Shown: positions 1 to 11,900 of the stretch, one piece after another | Layout of the letters: every line of letters begins with the position of its first letter | Numbering within the stretch: the stretch's first letter is position 1 | Notes under the pieces: generated by a model | Databases searched by the model: none | What the model saw: only the letters and a program-made list of their open reading frames with translations | What the model was told of the DNA's origin: nothing | NCBI GenBank assembly: GCA_033085395.1 | Contig: JANQBS010000052.1 | Location: 62,001-126,000 of the forward strand | Reading direction: 5' to 3' | DNA: 64,000 bases | DNA from: Xanthoparmelia taractica | Lineage: Eukaryota > Ascomycota > Lecanoromycetes > Lecanorales > Parmeliaceae | Made by a program: the position numbers and the translations under genes

Positions 1-2358
1 GGAGCGCGCAGTCTGGGAAAGAACATGGGCTGATCGAGGGCAAGAGATTGTGTTTAGGTAAAATTGAAGTTCTGAAAGACAGACTACCGGCAAGATTGAG
101 TTTTCGGTAATAATGTCTAGGTCGGCCAGAATCTGTTCTCTTTGCAAATGAAGGCCTACAAATCTCTCTAGAGGATTCGGACCTGCATGCCACCCCCAGC
201 AAATAATGCCACCTTTTATTTTTTGGTGTGTTGAAGCGGTTGAATTATGTTTTGAAAGTGTGTGAGATAGACGCGCTTCTTAATGGGATTATGTGGTCCA
301 AGCTTGGGGGGGGAGGGTTATAGTCAACTTGTGATGCTATGGTGTGTTTTAACTGGAGCAATGACGCGTGTAGGTCGAAATTTACCCGGGATCTAACAGT
401 AAGGCGCATCGACTGTTGGGGCAAATGTCATCGGTCCAGAAAACCGTTTTCCAAGCCTTGTCAGCAGGGGGGTTGTTGTACAGGAGAATGGACAGCTCGG
501 CTTGAGCAGAATTGACGGGCTGGGGGCAAAAGAGTGCATGTTAACAAACAGACGTCCAGATAAAACATTATATCGACCCTGGGAAAAAAAACCGAGTCAT
601 CGGGAATATTGGACCTACCTACGTTTGAAGAAAAAAAAATAAAAAATTATGCTAGTTCCAATCCACTCGTCTGCCACCACCGTCGTGGTATCTTCCGGTC
701 GACTGACTAAAAATCTCCCCCCACTACTCCGATGAGCAGAGAAGTACGGAGTACCCCTTCATTAGACGAGTCTTTGGTAAGAAGTCTGTTCTGTATTCTG
801 TACAGTAATGGTAATAGATGGATTTGATTGTCTGTGCGGCTATAAGGTAGAGGCTAATTCAAGTGTCTCTGAACTTTTACCGCCCACAAAACCCGGTTGT
901 TGGTTGATCGACCGCTGCTGGGGTTTTTGTTTGATTTTTCAATAAATTTTTTGCTTCTCTCTCCACCTTTTGCTTAGCAAAGATGTTAGAATGGCAGAAT
1001 CATTCTCGAATTAGTTGGCCGAGCTGAGAATGATATGTCTCTGCAGCGCCTCCCTAATCCAGCATGACGTGAAAGGCAGCCATGCGTCTGCAGGGTTTTC
1101 CAGACTACCGCAGAAGCTGTACCAGGGACGTTTTCTGCCATGGCTTGAAAAGAGGAGAGCGTTGATGCATCAGATGGTACGAGCGAATGACGCCTGGACT
1201 TGCTCTAGTAGGGTACATTACACTACATATGAAGTAGTACGACTCCTGCTCGCTCGTACTACTTTACTACGAACGACCATTTGATGATTTGATCCCGTAC
1301 TTCTACGCCCCTGTTGGAAACAAGGAAACCCCCTCGCGGATAGAGCTATCTTAGCTTGAGGCAACTCTGATTCATTGAAATCATCCGTCACATCCCAGGA
1401 TTTGGTCCATCCATCCGCCTTACCTTTGAGTCTGTACTTCTAAGCCTATGTTTCCTCTAGAGGCCCGCATATATTGGGTGATTATGCACAAAGCACTCTT
1501 GCCGACCCACCCAAATCGATGATCGACGCCTCTCAAGAAAACCCCCCTTTTTATTCGTCGGTGGATGACTGGCGAGCTTGCTCTGGAAGCTTTGTAACGT
1601 TTGACCTTTTGGCTTTGGCGTCGAATTTGCCATTTTGCCGTTTGCCATCATTTCGCGGCTTGCTTGTATCATGCAGCGAAGGAATTGGGTAAGATGAACG
1701 ACTTGCACGGCAGAGCTGGACCGATTCAGGCGAACAAGTCCCGGAGAGGGCGGAGAGATTTACGAAGGCAATGGAATTACCCGGCATCGTGGATGCAGCC
1801 ACTGATTCGCCAAATGCGCCTGAGCGGGGGGGGGGGCTGGGGGGGGGAGAGGCGTAGGGGCAAAATAATTGGGGTTCAGTTAAGGATTTTCATGGTGGCT
1901 GTCCCAGGGGTCCAGGCCCCCTACTTTTAACCCTATACCTTAGTATACCTTACTTCGTAGTTACTATACCTTAGACCCTTTTCGGGTATCCAAACAGTCT
2001 TCACATCTGCAAATCTGCACCTTTTCGGACAAGCTTCTGAAGAAGCCATTCGACAACTGACTTGATTTAATTTAAAGGCATTAATAGCCTCTTTTCCAAT
2101 TTTGCGCATCCGTCTCTCCCACTAATTGACTATCTGGTGTATCAAGTATCAAGTATCAATTTCCCCTGTTGGTTGGAGAATGCGGGGCAAAAAAGAGCAT
2201 TTAAAATGTAGGCAACCGTTTCTCGGTTGTTTTTGTCCCGCTCTTGGTATCCTCTAACCAACTGAAACTAATTTCACAGTGTACGAAGAAGTACCTACTT
2301 CTACGCTCATAACCCAACTTACACCAACCTACCAACCTACTTTAAACGCTCTCGCAAG
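1..2358. other. Gene-poor region, low complexity
   Basis: No coding region is supported here. The stretch is rich in poly-T/A and pyrimidine runs. It has a G-run pair at 1826-1847 (eleven G, CT, nine G) and three copies of the short word TATACCTTA at about 1934-1973. A TACGGAGTAC-like word sits near 746-756. Short open frames lack conserved features and overlap on both strands. Confidence 0.5.
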
Positions 2359-2883
2359 ATGGATTACTCATATCTACCTTACCTTAATAGCTTCGGAGCT
2401 GCGCTATCTGATGCCCGATGGACTGCGTTGTGGGTACTAACGCGTCGAGAATCCTTCCACAAACGCATCCAAAGGCCAATTAGCCTCGGCAACGTCTTTT
2501 CCTCCTCCTACTCCTCTTCCACAACGGGCAACATCATATACAGACCCGGTATTGATCTATGTCCTGTCACACCCTCCTCTGTACTTCGTATCACCCTTTT
2601 CCGACGACAGAAACCCAAACATTCAAGCTTCCCGGAAACTCTCGCGGGAGAAGGCGAACTTCAACCCAATCTGATATTGGGGACAAACCTTTCATCGATC
2701 AAACCCTCCTCGACTTTTAGCGTGGCGATACATGGATTAGAAAAATGTCAAGCCAAAGTATCAGTGGCGATCAAGTCTTGGAGCCCTATGTCTCTGCTGC
2801 TTTGCCTCAATCCAGAACCAATTAATCCTAATACTCTTGTCCCAACTTGTCTCAACATCGCGCTGAGCTTCAAAGTAAAATGA
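2359..2883 (+). CDS. Doubtful hypothetical protein, 174 aa
   Basis: This is an uninterrupted 174-codon frame opening with ATG. A pyrimidine- and A-rich leader with CTACC/CCTAC words precedes it, as is common upstream of fungal genes. The predicted protein is Ser/Pro/Leu-rich, with no signal peptide, membrane segment, domain or motif that I recognise. No splice sites extend it to a more convincing product. It may be a lineage-specific gene, the first exon of something longer, or a chance frame. I list it because it is the longest frame with a plausible leader in the first 5 kb. Confidence 0.2.
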   Translation: MDYSYLPYLNSFGAALSDARWTALWVLTRRESFHKRIQRPISLGNVFSSSYSSSTTGNIIYRPGIDLCPVTPSSVLRITLFRRQKPKHSSFPETLAGEGELQPNLILGTNLSSIKPSSTFSVAIHGLEKCQAKVSVAIKSWSPMSLLLCLNPEPINPNTLVPTCLNIALSFKVK

Positions 2884-5800
2884 CCGTAACAGCACGAGCG
2901 TGATCTACAAGGGAGCTTGGCATTCTATCCTTCACATTCCTCATGACGACCCAGGATTTCGGATGGCCAATCCCACCGTTTCCCGTCACTTAATTGCTCC
3001 CTCGAGGGTTGCAGACACGTCAAAGATGCATACGGGTAAGTGGGGGCAAACCCCCACGGCGAACAACGTTCCTGCAGCCAGCCATAGTATCTCCAATGAT
3101 CAGATTGTGTGCGAGCTTAGTTGGGAAGATGGCTGACGGCTTTTTTACCTATTGGTTACCAAGTTTGTCGCAAAGCGTGACCTGCTGCCAGGCATGGCGA
3201 TATCTGTAAGGATCTCAAATATTATTGCCAGCTCCTTTTTCGACAGGCCATGTGCATGGAGATGGCGGCGAATCACCATTGTGAATCGTTTGAGAAAAGC
3301 AATCATTCGAGGTGATATTGGGCTCCCATACAGCATGCGCTTATGCGTGAAGCCATCACAAGGCCTCGACGATCATCACCCTACATGCGATAGCATTGCC
3401 CTTTCCGGCCCGATTTCGGCAGCTCGATGCTGCCGTTCAGTACATCTTCTCGACAACGATTCCTTATCTTAGCAGTTCTGACAACCTATCACAGCATGTG
3501 TCGCCAAGCAAGCCACAGCGGAAGGATTGTCGTTCCGGACTTCACGCCGCACAAGTTGTCGCAGGACAACGAACAGCCAAGGACGGACTAACGAGTCAGT
3601 AGAAGAATGGCTTCAGAGCACGTTTCTAACTGGACGTGGCAGCAGGGTCAATGCCAGCAATTGGATTCAAACGTGGTGCTCCACCTTGTAAGACGCGCAA
3701 CCAGTTCCACGCAAGGTTTGTAACGCAGCTTCTCGCTCCAGCAGCTGATTACACGTTTGCGTACTAAGTGGAAGTCGGCTCTTCTCATCACATGCGCAGC
3801 GCTTTCGATGGGCAAAGCCGCCGAGCAAGCTCCTTCCACAGGGCTTGACAACGTGATACCCTCGCTCCACTGTGATAACAGTCGTAAAGCAGATCTTGCC
3901 AGAGTTGGCCTTGTGACCTCAATAGTGATTGCAGCGTAAGGGGTCCAGCACGTTCAATTTTCGAAATAGTTCCGCCTTGGGTTAGAAACAAAGGATCAGC
4001 TAGCGACCCCAAGGAGTGTTTACGCTCTGCGTCCAGCACACGCCTAATTTTCCAGACATCTACCGCGACTATAGTGGACTCTCTATAGCATATCTCATTT
4101 GACCATTTCCCATGCTTATCCCACGAGCGTAATCTTCAAACCATCGCTACCAATATATGCATATTTCGTTCGCAGTCGAGAGATATCCACGTCACGTGCA
4201 TTCAATCTTGGCGTTCCTTTCACCGGGAGACTATAAGCGAGCTCCGTGATTGGCATTCCCTCAACGGTCAACGAAGTAATGGCACAGAGGCAGCAGTAAT
4301 GTCGGTCCATATGCCTAGCGATTATAACAGTGGATGTTGAAGTAAAGGCACAGACCACTACAATCCTCCCGGCGCTTGATCAGGCAAACCATGGCATCGG
4401 GTTCTTCCATCCGCAATCAGGCAAGTACAGGCGATTCGAGCTTCGTAGTTGCTGCCGTACCGAGTGGAGCATTGACCATGAATAACCGCCTATAGTTATC
4501 GCTGGCCGTTGAGATGCACTCCCATTCTGGCGGCACCAGCGGTAGTGAGCTGGATGGATGATACCACCACTGACATCCTATGGCGGTATTCAGGCACCTA
4601 GAGTTTGTTGAGTTCATGGTTGGGATGCTGTCATGCACATGAGGTCATACCAGGAGATGATTCGCCTCTTGCGGTCTTCTCTTCAATTTATCCCATTCGA
4701 CACGTGGACTATAATCGAAGCAATACAGCTCAACATATCTGACTAGAAATGGCCTCTGGACGGTACGTTGAGCTCATCTCGATATTGTCATATCATATGC
4801 ATCTCAAGCTGATGGAAACAGGCCTTATGCTATAGCATTCTCAAATTCTCTCTCCATTGTCTCGCTAGCCTGCCTTCAAGATCTACTGCAACATCTATGC
4901 CCTTACCATGTGCAAACGGCGCTACAGGCACAGACTCTCCTCAGGCTTTCGCACGGTGGCATGATGTCTCGGCGGCTGAAGCTATCTGCTCAATGATTTG
5001 CTGCAGGTGGAGACGCTGAACGACCTCATCTTATGTTTGGATACTGACTTCAATCGTCTCCCGGAGATGTTGCAAAAAATTCTCCAGCAATAGAGTGAGA
5101 TGTCACCTCATCACCGAGGTGAGCGTTCTTTTGCGGAAACAGGCTTCTCAATCACGGTGATCGCTAGTCATCTTATACAGCATATCTCTTTTTGCCTTTC
5201 CCCCACCCATCAAAACGGAAGATGCTCTCATCTGCTTACCTTAGCGATACCTCCTGCCAGGGATGAACGAGGGTACCCTAGCAAAGCGGATATCTCTTCC
5301 AGCAAGACATCGTGCTTGCTCTATACGGCCCCCCCTCCCTCCCTTCCCCCCCAACCCCACCCCAAAACACCCCACAGCCAAACAAAAGGGGCTCCTTTTT
5401 GGGTAAGGGCCACAAAAAGGTCCCTCCCAAAGTTGTGGTCCAAGTTTGAACTCACTCCATGTGTTGTGCTCACCCATCATTGTTCAGGTTTTGCTGAATC
5501 TATTGTTGATAGCTCTAGGATTCCAAAAAAAACAGCATGTGCGCTTACTACCTCTAATCGAACAATAAGTCAGGACACGCGGAATGGGATCACCAATCAA
5601 TTACCCTCTTATGCAACTCCATTCTCTTGTTCCTCTCTGCAGCTTACCTATCTCCCACTCTCCACTCGCGTTCTCCTAGCAAACGCAAACAATACATACA
5701 CCAACGGAAATCATCTCCATTGTCTCCCACTCACAATGGTTCTAGTTCCTGGAGGAGATCGCAGCAATGTCTTCTTGTTTCTACCATGAGCACTATTATC

Positions 5801-7190
5801 CCCATGAGCCTGTTTCAGAGTGGTCCCGACGACGGGTAGTCCGTTTGCGAAGAAAAGAGCATGGCAATTAAATTCGCTAACGGAGCATATCGAAAGCTCC
5901 TAGGCCATACTGAATTCATCTACGGATCTTCGATAATACTACACCATTCCACAATGTCTTCGTTTGTTATGCCTACTTGGACCTCCAGCTTCGGCGTGTG
6001 CACCGGCGAGTCTGCGCATGACAGAGTCAGTGTCCCCTGCGGCTGCTCCATAAAGCCGAAGACTCGGCTATCGTGATGGACCTCGCCGGTTCTTGAAGGG
6101 TTTTTGGTCAATGTTTGGGGCGCGGATCAAGCTCTACATGGACTGGCTCGAAGACAAGAATAGGCCGGTCAAGTCATCGGACTCTCGCCGTGATCTCCTA
6201 CTACGGATAAAGAAGGTGGCTATCTCCGAGATAGTATTCTGGGTGTGACATGGAGCGTGGCGCAGTGCTAGGAGGTTCTTGATCACAGACTGAGCGCCGC
6301 CTTCCAATCCTCACTTCCTGTACCACGTCTCTTCGCCTCATTAACAAAAACTAATGGCAGATCTTGAAGAAGGACACAGAGCTGGAAACACGGAGATTCT
6401 GCTTCAGATAGCCAAATACAGCGTGGGGAAGCTCAAGTCCGCAAGGAGCATGGGTATTTCGATTTTTGATTGGTCTCGCGGTTTATGTTTCTTCTCTCCG
6501 TGGCGGCCTGACTGAGGTTCGGTGTCACGTTATATGAGGGTCGGGCGCACTCGGAGAGCTAGTACATTAGGCAGGGTTCACGACGAAGACAGCAATAATT
6601 TAACCACAACATCAACATCAACATCGATTCCCTTTTACCCCAGATCCTTTCTTTTCAGATTCTGGAAATCCCCTTCAGCCTGGTCTTGAATAGGATAGCT
6701 ATTGACTCGGAAATACGTGCGAAAGGTGGCAGGCATTAACGGCATCAATTCTTGGGATACCTACACTCCATATTAAAATTTCGTGGTTGTATTTGTGCTT
6801 TGCACTTCAGATTCGTCTCCTACAGAGGAAGTGCTAACTTCAATATATATTTTTCTTAGATGATCAGCTGACTCTCTCCCCCCACTGTTTCAGCAAACAG
6901 CAAGAATATCGAGGGCAAACCTCCGCAACGAGACCTCGCCTCCCGAGAGAGCGCTTGGAAGCTCTGACTAACGCTCGAAGAGCCCTGCCCGCATGACCAT
7001 CAATGCGAACGAGCCAGGCAACGGCGGCTGCGATTCACTCATAACAACACAATCCCTATCTTTTTTTCATAACTTTTGGATAAGGGTGAAAAGAGCCTTG
7101 CCACGATTTCAGCGACCGAGCTTTTAAGGGGAAAATGTGAGAATAGAAATGGTTTACTATCGTTGGCGGTAGAACTGCACGCGCCAGCGC
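2884..7190. other. Gene-poor region with possible coding relics
   Basis: No intact gene could be built. Two stretches read somewhat like decayed coding sequence. One is at about 4980-5094 (+), about 37 codons ending in a stop, Leu-rich with an alternation like fungal F-box/LRR proteins. The other is at about 6040-6250 (+), about 65 codons rich in Arg/Lys/Trp and ending in TGA. A C-rich, G-poor segment lies at 5330-5375. None has a start, a splice structure or a recognisable domain. Confidence 0.35.
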
Positions 7191-7198
7191 TATCCGAC
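7191..7198 (+). repeat. Target-site duplication, left copy
   Basis: The 8-bp word TATCCGAC lies directly outside the left end of the AT-rich inverted-repeat element. It recurs exactly at 7651-7658 outside the right end. An 8-bp duplication is the hallmark of hAT-superfamily transposition. Confidence 0.85.
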
Positions 7199-7650
7199 CA
7201 GTGTAAAAAAATCCGACTTTCTTTAATAGAAAATCATAATCGACTGGATTACTAAGACAATAATCATAATCCGGATTTTACGAGATTAAAAAATCGATTT
7301 AAAATCGATTTTTTTTCTATTTTTAGAAACTCTTTAAATTGTTAAAAAATATACTATTCTTAATATAAATTTCGATTTTATTATTTATAGTAGTAATTTT
7401 CTATAAATAGAATTATCTATTATTAAGAAAAGTCTATAATATAAGTATTATTAGTTAAATATTATAAGAAAATAAAGAGATATAAAAGAAACGCGAAAAA
7501 ATACGAAAAAACACGTCTTTTAATATATATACTATGTTTAAAATATAATCCGACTATAATCCGGATTATATAGTATAAAATCATAATCCGGATTATAGTC
7601 AGATTATAGTCGATTAATAATCGATTATGATTTGTTTTTTTCTCACACTG
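7199..7650. mobile_element. Non-autonomous hAT-type element (MITE), 452 bp
   Basis: The left end reads CAGTGTAAAAAAATCC. The reverse complement of the right end reads CAGTGTGAGAAAAAAACA, so the ends form short imperfect terminal inverted repeats. They begin CAGTG, as many hAT elements do. Just inside each end the word ATCATAATCG recurs in inverted orientation, and TCATAATCCGGATTATA-like palindromic words fill the subterminal regions. The body is very AT-rich against a roughly 50% GC surround and encodes nothing, so it must be moved by a transposase made elsewhere. A perfect 8-bp target duplication (TATCCGAC) flanks it. Seen directly: repeats, duplication and composition. Inferred: hAT assignment. 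The perfect duplication suggests a fairly recent insertion. Confidence 0.85.
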
Positions 7651-7658
7651 TATCCGAC
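7651..7658 (+). repeat. Target-site duplication, right copy
   Basis: This is an exact repeat of the 8-bp word at 7191-7198 and directly abuts the right terminal repeat of the hAT-type MITE. Confidence 0.85.
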
Positions 7659-8959
7659 TATGTCAAGAGCAAGCTGGAATAGCAGAGCCCCCCGAAACAA
7701 CCACATAGTCGACAACTTGATGGGCTTAACAATTTCGTAAATGAAACCTCTGCTGCATCAAAAGTACTCATCCTGCCATGCAACGAGGCTTAACAAGGGA
7801 CTCCACGCTCGCTTCCCCCTTCTGACCGACGTGATCTTATATCTTATCACGCAACAGATTCACTACGCGCTTCAAGGTTCAGAAATATTCATGTGCGCGA
7901 ATCGCCAAGAGCAGTCGACGCGTCCATACCCAATTTTCCGCCTGCCAACCCCTGACCACGGACTTTTGATAAGCATTGACGCCACTAAACGCCATGGCGG
8001 AAAGGGCTTCTAGGCAGAGGCCAGTGCGACACTCGGTGAAGCTCGGAGGTTACAGAGATCACGATATTGCTTCCTCACTAGGATAAAATTTTGCATCGAT
8101 GTAGCCCAACAAAACCCCCCCCTTTGGGAGGCTTGCGTTGGGAGGCCTTGTGACTTATCACCTTGACGTCTTGCAGTTAAGTCAACTGGAGTGGAGGTTT
8201 GTAAAGAGGATATGTTGGTTTTCATAGAAGAAAAGCAGCAGAAATAACAGCAGATTTTAATTAATCTCAACTTCCAAAGTTGGTAACCCATCTTCTTCTT
8301 ATAGTAAGGTACGTAAGGTACCGCCAACGGGTGTCAGAAGTCTGAACGCCCTTCCCCTAGAGGGAATTCCCCGAGCTGAGAGCATCCAAAAGAGCTGTCT
8401 TCACATTGGATTTTCGTCACGAAATCTAAGTCAGATTCTTTGAAATAGTTATTCATAAGTAGCTTAGATTCTCTTCTTGTATGTCCTTAAGTTTGAAGTT
8501 CATCCGTCCGATGTGATAGGCACCAAGTCGGTTGGAAAAAGTCACACATTGGCGGCTAAACCTCGGTGTTTAGACTTTTGACAGCTCGGTACTTTCACCT
8601 TACCCGTGCTTACTAAGCCATAATTCGGTTCAGCTCTGATTTGCTGATCACTTCCATTTGAGGTAGAGCTGGTCCAGACCTGGGCACACCCTCTCCAGCA
8701 AAACCCAACCTCTCCCTTTAGGAGACATATCCTCACCATCTACCCAAGAGTCGACGTACTCTGGAGTTGATCCATACGTTTCGCATCACCCTCATATATT
8801 CCTCAACTGGGTCGACTTTCCAGTCCTGTGACGATGCAGGATCGACAGTCATCGCCCACTCATAACATTTGCTTTTAGGATGTTGTCAATGCGCTGCTGA
8901 ACCAGCAGACAAAGCTGCTTCAGAACCTATAGAGGCTACTCACAGCCCTCCAAGGAGCC
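7659..8959. other. Intergenic; promoter side of the MHYT kinase
   Basis: No gene is supported. A TACGTAAGGTACC-like word lies near 8310. The last 200 bp before the kinase start carry stop codons in all kinase-compatible frames, so the start at 8960 is the first usable one for that gene. Confidence 0.45.
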
Positions 8960-11900
8960 ATGGATTCAGAAATGACCATGCGTCAACTCGAGCCCCATTG
9001 GAACGCCGGCATGATTGCGGCATCCATTGCCATCTCATTCCTGGGCGCTTTCACCTCGACGCAACTGTTCGTGCCTTTCGACGACTTCTATCCATGTTGC
9101 ATTTGAAGACTGACATGGTTTTGTAGCATGTGCCAAGCCAGAATGTCCGTTCACCTCTCAAGCGTATTCATATGGACCATACTCGGGAGCCTCACCTTTG
9201 GCTTCTGCTCAATCTGGAGCCTCCACTTTGTCGCCATGTTGGCATGCGAATTGGATCTTCCAATTGGGATCAACGTTCCCTTGACAATCCTCAGCGCAGT
9301 GCTTGCCGTCTTCTTCACCTTTGCAGCATTGGCATCGGATCTGCTGTGGGATACATACTTAAGTAGCAGGCGGACACATTATCGGGCACTAAGAAGACAA
9401 AGGGCAACGAGCTCCTCGGCAAAAGGTTCAAGGTCGCACGCGCGTGACCCCTCATCCGAATGTCTCTTGGACCCCATCGTAGAGGAAGAGGAGGAAGAGG
9501 AGGAGGAGGAGGAGGAGGAGGAGGAGGAGGAAGAGGGAGAGGAATACGAAGAGGAACGGTACGATCAGGATGTAGAGGATTCACCACCGCCACTACTTTC
9601 AAAATCTCTCTCCAACCAAAACAGGAATAGGACATTTGACCCTGATACCCCGCCCAAGACTCCACCTATCTCTCCGCAGCCCGCTCTCCATCATGACCCA
9701 GGAAATAAGTTGTTAGGGCTACATCTCAATGGATCAGCTGCAAAAACGCCAACGAAGCACTCAGATCAAAGCTCAGAACAACTGACACCAACACGACTAG
9801 AGAGTTCTGAAAGCTCGACTGGGCTCCCGAGATATCAAAGGAGCATGAGCGAACAGTCAACATCGCGACGATCTGACTCCTTCATCGGATTGACCCATAA
9901 CTCCTACGGACTCGGCAACATCATGAATCTTGCATACCGAGGTACATCACCCGCAAAGAATGCGTTCATTGCCACTGGCGAAGCACTTTACGCAGGTTGT
10001 ACACGTAGGAATATCGCTAAAGGTTTCTTGTGGAGCCTGGCCATCACTAGCATGCACTACGTTGGCATTGCCGCACTGCGAATTCCACGGGGCGATTTCA
10101 CCCTTGAACCACCGCTTGTCATCTTGTCCGGTCTGATCAGCTGGGTGGTCTGTCTCGTCGGATGCGTCTTGATGTCCCAAATAGAAACGCACTTTGCCCA
10201 GCAGTTACTCTTCGCGGTAGTAGCATGCACTGGAGTCGCTGCAATGCACTTTACTGGTACGTCCGTACAGACCAGCATCCAAAGCCACCGTTGACATGTT
10301 TACAGGAATGCGAGCTGTAACGTACGTATATCAAGGAGTAATTCCGTCTCATTGAGTATTAGAATTGAGCTACAAGATTTTCTTTGGGAGCAATGGGCTA
10401 TTCCGAAAATTTGGACTTGCCTTTTAAGCGCGCTACAATGCATGATTGCGGGTCCAAGAGGCCTTCTGAGCTCTCCAGACTCATCTTGTCATTCGGTTCA
10501 CAGCCTACGTGTGGGGGACAAATAGCTCTACACTCTTCAACCCCAGAATCTCACTGAGGTCATCAAGCTATGTTGCGAGAGAACACGGCACTTCCTCATC
10601 TGGAGACATGTTCTGTTGTTTGGGCTTGTGCCTCAATGAAGCGGTACTGACTTTGAATTCTGCGTAGGTTTTGGTCAAACGCCGAACCATCTGCAAAAAG
10701 AGGTTACCCGCCTGCGCTGGCGGTTGCTATCACTAGTATCGCCATCACAACATGTATTGCAGCCAATTTTCTCTTAGCACATGTGGCAACCATCTCGCGC
10801 AATAAACTGGCAGAGATTGTAATGACACGGAAGAAACTATGGAGGACTATTGCGCAGAAGGAGAATGCAGAAGCTGCTGCCGCCGCTAGAACTGACTTCA
10901 TAGCGTCGGCTTCCCACGAGATCAGGACCCCTCTTCATCACCTCCAGGGTACGAGAGCCTTGTTTCACGCCTAAAAGCTATCCTGTGATTGGGGCTGTTG
11001 TACCAACATTTTTTGCTGACTTGAAGACTTGTAGGCTACGGTGACTTGTTATCACGAACTGAGCTGACCGAAGAGGGTCGCATACTTCTTTACGCGATCC
11101 AACACGCCACAAGAACACTTTCTCTAAGTGGGTTGGAAGCAATTCCCTTCTTTCCAATATCATACTGATCATTTGACAGTCACGAACAACGTACTGGATT
11201 GGTCCAAGTTGGAAAAGGATGCCGAGGCTGTTTGCCGTCCTGTCGCTTTGGACATGAGAACAGTCTGTGAATCAGTCCTGATGCTTTTGCCCAACAGGGA
11301 CGACGAAGCAGATGTAGACCTCATGGTAGTTGTGTCCCCGAACGTACCCCGTACACTCTTCCTCGACGAAACTTACATTCAGCGAATCCTCATGAATCTT
11401 CTTTCCAACGCTCTGAAATTCACTCGGTCTGGTTACATCTTGTTGTTGGTACAGATGGAGAACGGCAACCTTGTTGCCACGGTCAAAGATACGGGCACTG
11501 GCATCCCCCCTTCCTTTTTGCCTCAGTTGTTTGAGCCTTTCAAACAAGCAACGACCAGAGGATCGCAAAGAGGGACCGGACTAGGAATGAGTATCGTCAA
11601 GCAGCTGCTGCACAAAATGCATGGGACGATCGAAGTAGAAAGCCGACATCCAGATACAGCGTCAGTGGGGTTGGGACAGACTGGCAGCACTTTCGTCGTC
11701 AGAATACCCGCGCGGCTATCTAATACGCCAAATCCCCAACCTTTTGTCACCGAGACCCTGCCTAAAATTGCGGTTTTCCATGGGGATAACGAGCGATCCT
11801 TTGAAGGGCTGCGCATCGCTTGGGAAGCTTTCGGGTTCGAAGTTAGGAGGGTTAGAGATCTCTCTGAACTCTCTGACTCGGAGTGGAAGTATGTCTGGGT

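Noticed and set aside
5100..5789. 229-codon plus-strand frame
   Set aside because: It runs through a C-rich low-complexity tract, has no recognisable domain and has an implausible Pro/Ser/His/Thr composition. There is no splice context.
7199..7650. AT-rich segment as a RIP-mutated relic of a larger element
   Set aside because: The ends, inverted repeats and exact 8-bp duplication make it a complete short element. High AT alone does not need RIP, although RIP cannot be excluded without other copies.
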